A stretch of DNA of 42,683 nucleotides from Thalassobacillus devorans MSP14 (GCF_000496835.1 NZ_KI543236.1:1-42683), one strand, 5' to 3'. Positions 1 to 6,776 are shown, numbered from the stretch's first letter. Notes: generated from the sequence alone by a model not told the origin. Numbers and translations: made by a program.

Positions 1-36
1 GATTTTATTCCATCAATGGTTTACGCATCACATTAT

Positions 37-190
37 TCCACCGTAGCGAAGCTAACCTCTTCGAGTAATCTACAGAGCAAGCTTTGCGAGAAGTTCAACA
101 GTATTTATTCAGCCAGTAGGTTGAACAATAGTGTTGAACGACGAGCATAAAACTAAGATTGTAGCTCAATGATATATATAATCACATTAT
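37..190 (+). repeat. long-form tRNA-associated repeat unit with tRNA-Asn 5' fragment
   Basis: Positions 27-47 repeat exactly the 21 bases at 181-201, which include the first 11 nt of tRNA-Asn. The offset is 154 nt, nearly the same as the 155 and 156 nt units before tRNA-Gly at 38631-38941. After the tRNA fragment come GCGAAGC, a TCGAGTAATCTAC motif that resembles CCGAATAAGCTAC in the Gly units, and a hairpin GTTCAAC/GTTGAAC (95-101 with 122-128 approximately). No coding potential is apparent. It appears to be a degenerate member of the same family, sitting directly before intact tRNA-Asn. Positions 1-36 hold nothing I recognise; by analogy with other Bacillaceae they may follow an rRNA operon, which is inference. 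Confidence 0.6.
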
Positions 191-265
191 TCCACCGTAG
201 CTCAGTGGTAGAGCAATCGGCTGTTAACCGATTGGTCGTAGGTTCGAATCCTACCGGTGGAGCCA
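191..265 (+). tRNA. tRNA-Asn(GTT)
   Basis: Complete cloverleaf: acceptor TCCACCG pairs with CGGTGGA, anticodon loop CTGTTAA gives GTT, TTCGAATC T-loop is present, and CCA is encoded. First intact tRNA of the cluster; the next tRNA begins one base later. Confidence 0.97.
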
Positions 266-266
266 T

Positions 267-359
267 GGAGAGCTGTCCGAGTTGGCCGAAGGAGCACGAT
301 TGGAATTCGTGTAGACCGTTACCGCGGTCTCGAGGGTTCGAATCCCTCGCTCTCCGCCA
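267..359 (+). tRNA. tRNA-Ser(GGA)
   Basis: Class II tRNA with a long variable arm (GACCG...CGGTC). Acceptor GGAGAGC pairs with GCTCTCC, anticodon loop TTGGAAT gives GGA, CCA encoded. Confidence 0.97.
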
Positions 360-368
360 TAACATATT

Positions 369-443
369 GGCCCGTTGGTCAAGTGGTTAAGACACCGCCC
401 TTTCACGGCGGTAACACGGGTTCGAATCCCGTACGGGTCACCA
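369..443 (+). tRNA. tRNA-Glu(TTC)
   Basis: Acceptor GGCCCGT/ACGGGTC with one G-T pair, anticodon stem CCGCC/GGCGG with loop CTTTCAC giving TTC, CCA encoded. Confidence 0.97.
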
Positions 444-451
444 CTTACATA

Positions 452-527
452 GGAGGATTAGCTCAGCTGGGAGAGCACTTGCCTTACAAGCAAGGGGTCG
501 CAGGTTCGAACCCTGCATCCTCCACCA
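452..527 (+). tRNA. tRNA-Val(TAC)
   Basis: Acceptor GGAGGAT/ATCCTCC, anticodon stem CTTGC/GCAAG with loop CTTACAA giving TAC, CCA encoded. After it (531-552) lies a 7-bp hairpin TATTCAC/GTGAATA, then a TATAAT-containing stretch before the next tRNA. Confidence 0.97.
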
Positions 528-610
528 TATTATTCACATTTTCAAGTGAATATCGTAAGATATAATGTCTTAAACTATCGTAAGTGCTTAAATTAATGCA
601 TTTACACTAT

Positions 611-687
<77 letters not shown>

Positions 688-759
688 ATTAATTTTCACT
701 TGCAACGTCGATTAAGCATCCTTGCCAGTGAAAGATAGTAGTACTGTAAAGTGCAACCA
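688..759 (+). repeat. short tRNA-associated repeat, Met copy 1
   Basis: 72-nt unit running from just after the CCA of tRNA-fMet to a second GCAACCA. Hairpin 1 is TTTCACT/AGTGAAA around a loop with GTCGATTAAGCATC. Hairpin 2 is GTACT-GTAA-AGTGC with a GNRA-type tetraloop. Tandem with two further copies. No coding content. Confidence 0.85.
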
Positions 760-830
760 ATTAATTTTCACTTGCAACGTCGAATGATCTTCTTAGCTAG
801 TTGAAGATCGTGTGCTGCAAAGTGCAACCA
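760..830 (+). repeat. short tRNA-associated repeat, Met copy 2
   Basis: 71-nt unit ending in GCAACCA. Hairpin 1 is TTTTCA-CT paired with AG-T-TGAAGA (one bulge, one G-T pair). Hairpin 2 is GTGCT-GCAA-AGTGC. The loop core is GTCGAATGATCTTC. More diverged than copies 1 and 3. Confidence 0.83.
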
Positions 831-902
831 AATTATTTTCACTTGCATCGTCGATCAATCATCGTTGCTAGTGAAAGATAGTAGTACTGTAAAGTGCAAC
901 CA
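831..902 (+). repeat. short tRNA-associated repeat, Met copy 3
   Basis: 72-nt unit ending in GCAACCA, six bases before tRNA-Asp. Hairpin 1 TTTCACT/AGTGAAA, loop core GTCGATCAATCATC, hairpin 2 GTACT-GTAA-AGTGC. Confidence 0.85.
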
Positions 903-908
903 GATTAT

Positions 909-985
909 GGTCCGGTAGTTCAGTTGGTTAGAATGCCTGCCTGTCACGCAGGAGGTCGCGGGTTCGAGTCCCGTCCGGACCGCCA
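909..985 (+). tRNA. tRNA-Asp(GTC)
   Basis: Acceptor GGTCCGG/CCGGACC, anticodon stem CCTGC/GCAGG with loop CTGTCAC giving GTC, CCA encoded. Confidence 0.97.
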
Positions 986-1025
986 TTATTACTTTTACAT
1001 AGTTTTATAATCTTTTTAATACTTA

Positions 1026-1101
<76 letters not shown>

Positions 1102-1111
1102 TTTCTGATTA

Positions 1112-1187
<76 letters not shown>

Positions 1188-1255
1188 TTGTAGGTTTTCC
1201 TGCAACGTCGAATAAACTTCTTGCTGGAAAACAACCGTGTGCTGTAAGTGCACCA
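1188..1255 (+). repeat. short tRNA-associated repeat, Thr copy 1
   Basis: 68-nt unit ending in GCACCA, a copy of the tRNA-Thr end. Hairpin 1 is GTTTTCC/GGAAAAC, so the stem sequence differs from the Met copies while pairing is kept. Loop core GTCGAATAAACTTC. A second small hairpin is formed by GTGC/GCAC. Confidence 0.85.
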
Positions 1256-1326
1256 TTGCATAGTTCCCTTACTGCGTTGAATAATCTTCAAAGCTAGGGA
1301 ACGATAGTAGTACTGCAAAGTGCACC
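1256..1326 (+). repeat. short tRNA-associated repeat, Thr copy 2
   Basis: 71-nt unit ending in GCACCA. Hairpin 1 is GTTCCCT/AGGGAAC, a third sequence version of the same stem. Loop core GTTGAATAATCTTC. Hairpin 2 GTACT-GCAA-AGTGC, as in the Met family. Confidence 0.85.
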
Positions 1327-1395
1327 ATTGAAAGTTTTCCTGCTACGTCGAATAAGCTTCCTGTTGGAAAACGACCGTGTGCTGTAAGTGCACCA
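1327..1395 (+). repeat. short tRNA-associated repeat, Thr copy 3
   Basis: 69-nt unit ending in GCACCA, close to Thr copy 1: hairpin 1 GTTTTCC/GGAAAAC, loop core GTCGAATAAGCTTC. Followed at 1396-1408 by TTGAAAGTTTTC, which looks like the first bases of a fourth, truncated copy. Confidence 0.85.
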
Positions 1396-1418
1396 TTGAA
1401 AGTTTTCTTCATAACAAT

Positions 1419-1504
1419 GGAGGGATAGCGAAGTTGGCCAAACGCGGCGGACTGTAAATCCGCTCCCATCGGGTTCGTAGGTTCGAGTCCTACTCCCTCC
1501 ACCA
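1419..1504 (+). tRNA. tRNA-Tyr(GTA)
   Basis: Class II tRNA with long variable arm. Acceptor GGAGGGA/TCCCTCC, anticodon loop CTGTAAA giving GTA, CCA encoded. Confidence 0.97.
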
Positions 1505-1509
1505 TATAT

Positions 1510-1583
1510 AGGGGTATAGTTTAATGGTAAAACGAAGGTCTCCAAAACCTTTGATGTGGGTTCGATTCCTACTACCCCTGCCA
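1510..1583 (+). tRNA. tRNA-Trp(CCA)
   Basis: Acceptor AGGGGTA/TACCCCT, anticodon stem AAGGT/ACCTT with loop CTCCAAA giving CCA, 3' CCA encoded. Confidence 0.96.
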
Positions 1584-1587
1584 TTAT

Positions 1588-1664
1588 GGCGGCCGTGGCG
1601 AAGGGGTTAACGCACCGGATTGTGGCTCCGGCATTCATGGGTTCGATTCCCATCGGTCGCCCCA
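1588..1664 (+). tRNA. tRNA-His(GTG)
   Basis: Carries the extra 5' G (G-1) opposite C73 typical of tRNA-His. Acceptor GCGGCCG/CGGTCGC, anticodon GTG, CCA encoded. Confidence 0.96.
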
Positions 1665-1680
1665 TCATTACTTTGCCTGT

Positions 1681-1755
1681 TGGCCCATAGCCAAGCGGTA
1701 AGGCAGCGGATTTTGATTCCGTCATGCGCTGGTTCGAATCCAGCTGGGCCAGCCA
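1681..1755 (+). tRNA. tRNA-Gln(TTG)
   Basis: Acceptor TGGCCCA/TGGGCCA, anticodon stem CGGAT/ATTCCG region with TTG anticodon, CCA encoded. Confidence 0.96.
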
Positions 1756-1762
1756 TTTTATT

Positions 1763-1837
1763 GCGAGAGTAGTTCAGTGGTAGAACACCACCTTGCCAAG
1801 GTGGGGGTCGCGGGTTCGAATCCCGTCTCTCGCTCCA
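1763..1837 (+). tRNA. tRNA-Gly(GCC)
   Basis: Acceptor GCGAGAG/CTCTCGC, anticodon GCC in CCTTGCCAAGG, CCA encoded. Confidence 0.97.
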
Positions 1838-1855
1838 TTTATTTATATATCACGA

Positions 1856-1929
<74 letters not shown>

Positions 1930-1938
1930 AACAAATAT

Positions 1939-2020
1939 GCCGGTGTGGCGGAATTGGCAGACGCGCACGACTCAAAATCGTGTTCCTTCGGGAGTGCCGG
2001 TTCGACCCCGGCCACCGGTA
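1939..2020 (+). tRNA. tRNA-Leu(CAA), copy 1
   Basis: Class II tRNA; acceptor GCCGGTG/CACCGGT, anticodon loop CTCAAAA giving CAA, long variable arm TTCCTTCGGGAG. The 3' CCA is not encoded (CTA follows). Identical base for base to the copy at 2285-2366. Confidence 0.95.
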
Positions 2021-2034
2021 CTACTTAGAAAATG

Positions 2035-2063
2035 GATTCTTTCATAATGAAAGAGTCTTTTTC
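2035..2063 (+). terminator. intrinsic terminator inside tRNA cluster
   Basis: Stem GATTCTTTC/GAAAGAGTC (9 bp, one T-G pair), loop ATAAT, then TTTTTCTT. It separates the first 15 tRNAs from the last three and suggests either a second promoter at 2064-2089 or partial read-through. Confidence 0.75.
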
Positions 2064-2089
2064 TTATTACTTTTCACTTTTGATATTTT

Positions 2090-2173
2090 GCGGATGTGGC
2101 GGAACAGGCAGACGCGCTAGGTTCAGGGTCTAGTGGTGGCAACACCGTGGGGGTTCGAATCCCTTCATCCGCA
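2090..2173 (+). tRNA. tRNA-Leu(CAG)
   Basis: Class II tRNA with long variable arm TGGTGGCAACACCG. Acceptor GCGGATG/CATCCGC, anticodon CAG in the TTCAGGG loop. The 3' CCA is not encoded (TCA follows). Confidence 0.95.
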
Positions 2174-2183
2174 TCATCTTTTT

Positions 2184-2275
2184 GGAGAAGTACCCAAGTG
2201 GCTGTAAGGGGGCGCACTCGAAATGCGCTAGGGCGGGTAACCGTCGCGTGAGTTCGAATCTCACCTTCTCCGCCA
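2184..2275 (+). tRNA. tRNA-Ser(CGA)
   Basis: Class II tRNA; acceptor GGAGAAG/CTTCTCC, anticodon stem GCGCA/TGCGC with loop CTCGAAA giving CGA, CCA encoded. Confidence 0.95.
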
Positions 2276-2284
2276 TTTTCACAT

Positions 2285-2366
2285 GCCGGTGTGGCGGAAT
2301 TGGCAGACGCGCACGACTCAAAATCGTGTTCCTTCGGGAGTGCCGGTTCGACCCCGGCCACCGGTA
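2285..2366 (+). tRNA. tRNA-Leu(CAA), copy 2
   Basis: Identical over 82 nt to the tRNA-Leu(CAA) at 1939-2020, including the missing CCA (TTC follows). Last tRNA of the main cluster; probably a recent duplication or gene conversion product. Confidence 0.95.
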
Positions 2367-2385
2367 TTCGAATAGAAAATGAAAT

Positions 2386-2415
2386 AAGACCTTAAACAAG
2401 GTTGAGATCTTTTTT
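2386..2415 (+). terminator. probable terminator of tRNA cluster
   Basis: AAGA-CCTT, loop AAAC, AAGG-(bulge)-TCTT stem followed by TTTTTTCTTT. The stem is bulged, so it is weaker than the next terminator. Confidence 0.55.
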
Positions 2416-2425
2416 CTTTATATAC

Positions 2426-2460
2426 AAAAGGTGCTTGCAAATAGGCAAGCACCTTTTTTT
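2426..2460. terminator. bidirectional terminator, tRNA cluster versus minus-strand operon
   Basis: A 13-bp stem (2426-2438 with 2445-2457, core GGTGCTTGC/GCAAGCACC) has A-rich and T-rich ends, so it works in both directions. It ends the tRNA transcript on the plus strand and abuts the stop of the converging gene at 2460 on the minus strand. Confidence 0.88.
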
Positions 2461-3026
2461 CATAATTTCCACTCATTCGATTTCCATAGTTTCTTCAATA
2501 AATCCTCCGACTCCCCCGTGTTGGCATTGATCAGGAAAGTTTTAGTGAAGAAATCAGTGTCTACTTCTATCAGCCATAAAGGCAAGTAAACTACCTCTGC
2601 TTCTTCAACCTCATATCTTGGTTTTTTTAATACATAGTTACGATTGATTTGCTTTTCCTGAATATTTATCAAGTATTTTTCTAGTAGTTCTTGCTTGGTT
2701 ATAGTAACGTTTTTAACTTTTGAAGAAGTTACTTCCTGCTGGGTGACAGGAGGTATATTCGGAAATAACCCCCGGTAACCTGAAATGGCATCTACAAAAA
2801 CCATGTTCGGTTTTATTTTTGGTGGGAATGGTTTTCTATCAGCTATGACCAGCATCTTCACTGTCCACATTGGCTGATAGATTTTTTCGCTTTTAACGAT
2901 ACCCTTGGCAATCACCTTCTCATCAAGTTTCTTATTCAGTTTCAAGGTAGGCTTCAAGCTTTTATACATATACATGGGAAGTTCATGTTCCTGGATAGAA
3001 TCTTCTCCTAAAACATTCAGTTTCAT
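2460..3026 (-). CDS. hypothetical protein, last gene of symporter operon
   Basis: Encodes about 188 residues if the ATG at 3026 is used; AGGTG lies six bases upstream. A GTG nine bases earlier (3035) is in frame but overlaps that ribosome-binding site. The product is basic and looks soluble: no signal peptide or membrane segment is evident. Proline-rich middle (PFPPKIKP, FPNIPPVTQQ) and hydrophobic strands near the C-terminus (VVYLPLWLIEVD). I do not recognise a family. It starts 13 bases after the symporter stop, so it is co-transcribed with it; a role tied to symporter function or to its substrate is only inference. Confidence 0.7.
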   Translation of the reverse strand: MKLNVLGEDSIQEHELPMYMYKSLKPTLKLNKKLDEKVIAKGIVKSEKIYQPMWTVKMLVIADRKPFPPKIKPNMVFVDAISGYRGLFPNIPPVTQQEVTSSKVKNVTITKQELLEKYLINIQEKQINRNYVLKKPRYEVEEAEVVYLPLWLIEVDTDFFTKTFLINANTGESEDLLKKLWKSNEWKL

Positions 3027-3039
3027 TTTTTTCACCTGC

Positions 3040-4470
3040 TTATGCTTCCATGTGATAGCTGTCTACTTCTTGTTGTATCTTTTCGGATGGTGGGGCTGTC
3101 ATTAAGCTTACTACAATCGTAAGAATTGCTGAAACAGGGGCAGAGACTAAGTGCTCTGAGACAAGCGCAAACGGTAATAATGCCATGATGATGAAAACTA
3201 CCGTTCCTCCAATCATTCCAGCTAAAGCTCCTGTTGTATTTGTACGCTTCCACCAAAGTCCTAAGACCAGTGGAAAACCAAAAGCCGAGAGCATTGCGCC
3301 ACTTACCCATCCTACCATGACAGCGATCAACTGAGGGGGATCGATTGCGAAGATAATCCCGACCACACTTGCTAAAATCATAACGATCAGTCCTAGACGA
3401 GTGACTCTTTTTTCAGAAGCATTTTTATTAATATATTCTTTGTAAATATCATGGGCGATTCCTGCTGATACGGCCAGAAGCATCGCGTCCGCTGATGACA
3501 TGATTGCGGCTAATAAACCCGCCAGCATCACTCCGGCGAGTAAGGAAGGCATATAATGTTCAATGACTGAAATAAAAATCATATCCTGATTCTCCAGTGA
3601 ATCAGCTATTCCTAGACTGGCCCCTGCAGAAGCAATGACAAAGCCGAATAAAAACACGGTAACATACAGAAAACAAGCTCCTAGTGCTGAACGCCGGGCT
3701 GTTTTCGCATCACGTGCAGCAAAGTTCCTCATGACTGCAGAGGGTGAAACTACCCCAAACCATAGAAAAGCTACAAATAGACCGAAGTAAGACATCCAAG
3801 GCTGGGTGATTGATCCGAATTGAGGATCAACCGCCAAGGCATCCTGAATAAGCGGACTGATTCCTCCATGGTCCATTAAGATAATGATAGCAAGAATGCA
3901 CATACCGATAACCATGACAGCACCCTGAATCAAGTCTGTATAAGTAATCGCCCACATTCCACCTAACGCAGCATAAAGGGTGAATCCTAGTCCTAAAATA
4001 ATTACAGCAGTTATATAATCAATACCAAGTACATAAGAACCGATAAGACCCGATGCCGTCAGCTGGGGTATCATATAAAAAGTCATACTCAGTACGACTA
4101 AAATAGCTGAAACGATCTGAACCGACTTTCCATACCTGTGCTTGAAAAATTCAGGCAAAGTCTTTACTCCTGTTCTTCTAATTTGCCCAGCGATTAAAAA
4201 CATAGCAAACGAAGGGATAGCGACTGCGCCAAAACCGTAGGCTAATAGAAAAGGAACACCTAATGCTACTCCGGAACCTACAGCACCCATCAGTGAGCTG
4301 GAACTCGCTACCGCTGCAAAAAATGCAAAAGACCCAACAAAGCTATTAATCTGCCCGCCAGCTGTCCAATAATCGCCTTCAGATGAGTGGGCCCGCTTTG
4401 CGAACCAAACTCCTATTATGGTCATCAGGATTAAATAAATAGCTAAAATAATTGCTTCCATTACTTGCAT
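3040..4470 (-). CDS. sodium:solute symporter (SSS family)
   Basis: 476-residue integral membrane protein with about 12-13 hydrophobic segments. The N-terminus (MEAIILAIYLILMTIIGVWFAKRAHSSEGDYWTAGG, given here in two parts: helix 1 then the SEGDYWTAGG motif) matches the SSS fold shared by PutP, PanF and acetate permeases, and a serine-rich stretch (ASSSSLMGAVGSG) follows in helix 2. It should import an organic solute with Na+. RBS AAGGAG is well placed for the ATG at 4470. It sits between a small membrane protein, 14 bases upstream, and an unknown gene; small partner proteins are common beside a subgroup of SSS transporters. Substrate unknown; the cyclodeaminase-like neighbour hints at an amino- or imino-acid. 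Confidence 0.9.
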   Translation of the reverse strand: MQVMEAIILAIYLILMTIIGVWFAKRAHSSEGDYWTAGGQINSFVGSFAFFAAVASSSSLMGAVGSGVALGVPFLLAYGFGAVAIPSFAMFLIAGQIRRTGVKTLPEFFKHRYGKSVQIVSAILVVLSMTFYMIPQLTASGLIGSYVLGIDYITAVIILGLGFTLYAALGGMWAITYTDLIQGAVMVIGMCILAIIILMDHGGISPLIQDALAVDPQFGSITQPWMSYFGLFVAFLWFGVVSPSAVMRNFAARDAKTARRSALGACFLYVTVFLFGFVIASAGASLGIADSLENQDMIFISVIEHYMPSLLAGVMLAGLLAAIMSSADAMLLAVSAGIAHDIYKEYINKNASEKRVTRLGLIVMILASVVGIIFAIDPPQLIAVMVGWVSGAMLSAFGFPLVLGLWWKRTNTTGALAGMIGGTVVFIIMALLPFALVSEHLVSAPVSAILTIVVSLMTAPPSEKIQQEVDSYHMEA

Positions 4471-4484
4471 GATTACTCACTCCT

Positions 4485-4709
4485 TTATTCCATTTCTTTC
4501 TTTTCCAGTCTCTCCATCCATACGACATAGGCGACTGTTAACGCTAACCAAATGAAAAAGCATACAAACATGGCCCATCCTGCTAAGGATATTCCCCCTA
4601 CAAATGTGTCTGTCGGCCACCATATCCAAACGATTAAAGATATAATAGATAAAATGATAACCATGACGATTCCCGGGTCTTTCCACTTTTTCCTTGTCAG
4701 TTTTCGCAT
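4485..4709 (-). CDS. small membrane protein, probable symporter partner subunit
   Basis: 74 residues: a basic N-terminus (MRKLTRKKWKDPG), two hydrophobic helices at about residues 14-33 and 38-64, and a charged tail (MERLEKKEME). The size, topology and position directly before an SSS symporter fit the small accessory proteins that accompany PanF-like and VC_2705-like symporters. RBS AAGGTGGGAG precedes the ATG. It lies between the cyclodeaminase-like gene (stop at 4725) and the symporter, in one operon. Function as a stabilising or regulatory subunit is inference. Confidence 0.75.
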   Translation of the reverse strand: MRKLTRKKWKDPGIVMVIILSIISLIVWIWWPTDTFVGGISLAGWAMFVCFFIWLALTVAYVVWMERLEKKEME

Positions 4710-4724
4710 CGTTCTCCCACCTTT

Positions 4725-5660
4725 CTATTTGTAATACTTTTCATACAAGGATTTTGCAGTTACTAAATCAAAAATAGAGGCACCGACAGACTTGAAAATA
4801 ATTGTTTTATTATGGGTATCAGCAGGACTATGGTTTTCTCTGATTATTTTTTCAAGGTCCCACGTATTCTCTAAATCGTTCCGTAACTCTGCAGCTCGGA
4901 TCATATCCCCTGATTCCCGTAAAGCACTTGAAGCATCTACATATATCTCATCTGCCTCCTGCATTACCTGATCCGAAAGTTCTTGCATCGAAGGTCGAAA
5001 GGATCCTACGCCGACAATTTGTTTTCCTTTCCATTCAGATGGCTCCAGTTCAGGTAATACCGGCTTAGATGAGGTGGTGGTCGTTACGATGATATCTGAC
5101 TTCTTCACCAGCTCCTCTACGGAAGACACAAAAAAGGTGATGTGAGGAAATGCTTTTTCTGCCTGCTTTTTATATGCAAGTGCTTTCTCTTCTGTACGGT
5201 TAAAGATATGTACTTCGTTAATATCCCGTGCGACAAGCCCTGATTGCAAATGACTCCATCCTTGTGTCCCTGTACCGATGATTCCTAAGGTTTCCGCATC
5301 TTCTTTCGCCAAATACTTCATGCCTAAACCTCCAAGAGCACCTGTACGTAACGAAGTAATGGCGATGGCGTCACACATGAATAATGGTTCCATGGTTTTA
5401 CGATCATATAAAATCATTAACCCATGAATCGTGTCTTTGTCCAGATTCGTGTTATTCGGAGCAACTCCGACTAACTTCGTTGCATAATAATCACCGTAAA
5501 ATGCTGGCATTAGCAGAGCAGTATTGTCTCCATCTTCAATATGCATACGGTCAGGCGAAATGTAGTCTCCTTCTTTTTGTTTGTAGAAATTCTCAATCGC
5601 TTCCATTGTTTCTTTCATGGAAAAATTCTGTTTGATTTCTTCTGCTGTAATCACTTCCAT
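4725..5660 (-). CDS. ornithine cyclodeaminase / mu-crystallin family protein
   Basis: 311 residues of the OCD/mu-crystallin family, which comprises NAD(P)-dependent enzymes such as ornithine cyclodeaminase, alanine dehydrogenase of the archaeal type, ketimine reductase and pyrroline-2-carboxylate reductase. Seen directly: TKLVG around Lys62, DAIAITSLRTGA at 97-108, and a Rossmann glycine motif GIIGTGTQG at 126-134. It is the first gene of a four-gene minus-strand operon with an SSS symporter, so it probably acts on the imported amino- or imino-acid. The exact substrate cannot be read from the sequence. A strong RBS (AAAGGAG) precedes the ATG. Confidence 0.88.
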   Translation of the reverse strand: MEVITAEEIKQNFSMKETMEAIENFYKQKEGDYISPDRMHIEDGDNTALLMPAFYGDYYATKLVGVAPNNTNLDKDTIHGLMILYDRKTMEPLFMCDAIAITSLRTGALGGLGMKYLAKEDAETLGIIGTGTQGWSHLQSGLVARDINEVHIFNRTEEKALAYKKQAEKAFPHITFFVSSVEELVKKSDIIVTTTTSSKPVLPELEPSEWKGKQIVGVGSFRPSMQELSDQVMQEADEIYVDASSALRESGDMIRAAELRNDLENTWDLEKIIRENHSPADTHNKTIIFKSVGASIFDLVTAKSLYEKYYK

Positions 5661-5713
5661 ATATCATTCTCCTTTCTGTATACTAAAAAATATTACCAAA
5701 TTATTCTGAAAAA

Positions 5714-5728
5714 TAAAACCGTTTACAA
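5714..5728 (-). promoter_or_regulatory. candidate cre (CcpA site) upstream of the cyclodeaminase operon
   Basis: Read on the minus strand, TTGTAAACGGTTTTA matches the cre consensus WTGNAANCGNWNNCW with one mismatch (T for C at position 14). It lies 54-68 bases upstream of the start at 5660, before a TAATAT-like -10. This suggests carbon catabolite control of the cyclodeaminase-symporter operon. Confidence 0.4.
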
Positions 5729-5856
5729 GTTCTGTTCGGCAGCAAAAAACAATATAAGGAACAAATCAGGGAGTTGGCTTTTTCCTAATTGAAATCGTAT
5801 GATTAAGATAAAGAAAGACAACCTAATTCGTATAGGATAGATAGGCGAGTGATGTT

Positions 5857-6228
5857 ATGAAAAAGGAAGAAAAGAACCAGTTGAAATATGCGCAGCAACA
5901 CCTTGCGAATGAAAGGACTTACCTGGCCTGGATTCGTACGGTTATTGCTATTGTAGGCATCGGGTTTTTGAATACCAGTCTCCATTTCACTATAGGGGTG
6001 CAGCGCAACAGTACAATTGATATGATCAGCCTTTCTTTAGGTGTGTTTGCAGTTGTTCTTGGTTTTATTATCATAATTTTAGCGACCGTCGCTTATTTCA
6101 AGAAAAAGAAACAAATCATGAATGACGAAACGTTCAATCCTTCTAATACATCTGTGACATTAGTATCTTCATTAATGATTGTTATTTTGATTTTCATACT
6201 GTTTTACTTTTTATACTTGGAAAGCTAG
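5857..6228 (+). CDS. DUF202 family membrane protein
   Basis: 123 residues. The N-terminal motif ANERTYLAWIRTVIAIVGIG at about residues 17-36 is the hallmark of DUF202 (YidH-like) membrane proteins. Three hydrophobic helices follow at about 26-45, 58-82 and 100-121. Family function is not known. It is transcribed away from the minus-strand operon and is followed 67 bases later by another small membrane protein, so they may form a pair. The ATG at 5857 is preceded by GAGTGATGTT, only a moderate RBS. Confidence 0.85.
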   Translation: MKKEEKNQLKYAQQHLANERTYLAWIRTVIAIVGIGFLNTSLHFTIGVQRNSTIDMISLSLGVFAVVLGFIIIILATVAYFKKKKQIMNDETFNPSNTSVTLVSSLMIVILIFILFYFLYLES

Positions 6229-6295
6229 TGTGTAAAAATTTCCCTGGCTATATTACAATGAGTGATATAGTGATTGCGTACAGGGGAGGTATAAT

Positions 6296-6712
6296 ATGGT
6301 TGTTTTTTTAACGGTTATCGGGGTTACCCTTTTAATCGGAATATTAGGGTACATTGCTAACACTAATACAGACGATGAGCCTATCCCGGTCCATCGTTGG
6401 GAAACGAACGAATCGCAAATCGATTCCCCCGATACAGCTGCCATTTATTTTGAGCGTGACAACCGGATTGCTGCCTGGTTGAAATTAGTCGGGTATGTAT
6501 GTTTAGTGACATGCTTCTTTGCAGGCTTGTTTTTCCTGATTAATGAAGAGTTCCTGGTTTTTTTCTGGATGGTGGGGGGCGGAGTAGTATCGTTCATCCT
6601 TGCTTTAGGATTAGGAGAAATAGTGCAGCAGCTGCACCATATTAATATTCGTCTACGTAAAAAAGACTTTTTATTAGATAAGGAAGAAACAAAAGTCGAT
6701 GCCATTGAATAA
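6296..6712 (+). CDS. hypothetical membrane protein
   Basis: 138 residues with three hydrophobic helices: residues 1-21, about 62-82 and 86-105. A polar, acidic stretch with several D and E residues separates the first and second. The charged C-terminus (RLRKKDFLLDKEETKVDAIE) is probably cytoplasmic. RBS GGGGAGG precedes the ATG (6285-6291). I do not recognise a named family. Its only clear contexts are the DUF202 gene before it and a terminator directly after it. Confidence 0.75.
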   Translation: MVVFLTVIGVTLLIGILGYIANTNTDDEPIPVHRWETNESQIDSPDTAAIYFERDNRIAAWLKLVGYVCLVTCFFAGLFFLINEEFLVFFWMVGGGVVSFILALGLGEIVQQLHHINIRLRKKDFLLDKEETKVDAIE

Positions 6713-6723
6713 TACATAAGTGT

Positions 6724-6751
6724 GAGGCACTGTTGGGCAGTGTCTCTTTTT
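6724..6751 (+). terminator. intrinsic terminator
   Basis: Nine-bp stem GAGGCACTG/CAGTGTCTC (one G-T pair), loop TTGGG, followed by TTTTT. It ends the small membrane protein unit before fnr. Confidence 0.85.
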
Positions 6752-6776
6752 GATTTTAATATAATAATAGTGGAAA

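Noticed and set aside
4477-4686. Alternative minus-strand frame of 69 codons overlapping the small membrane protein
   Set aside because: It lacks an RBS, is compositionally odd, and overlaps a frame with clear helices and a good RBS.
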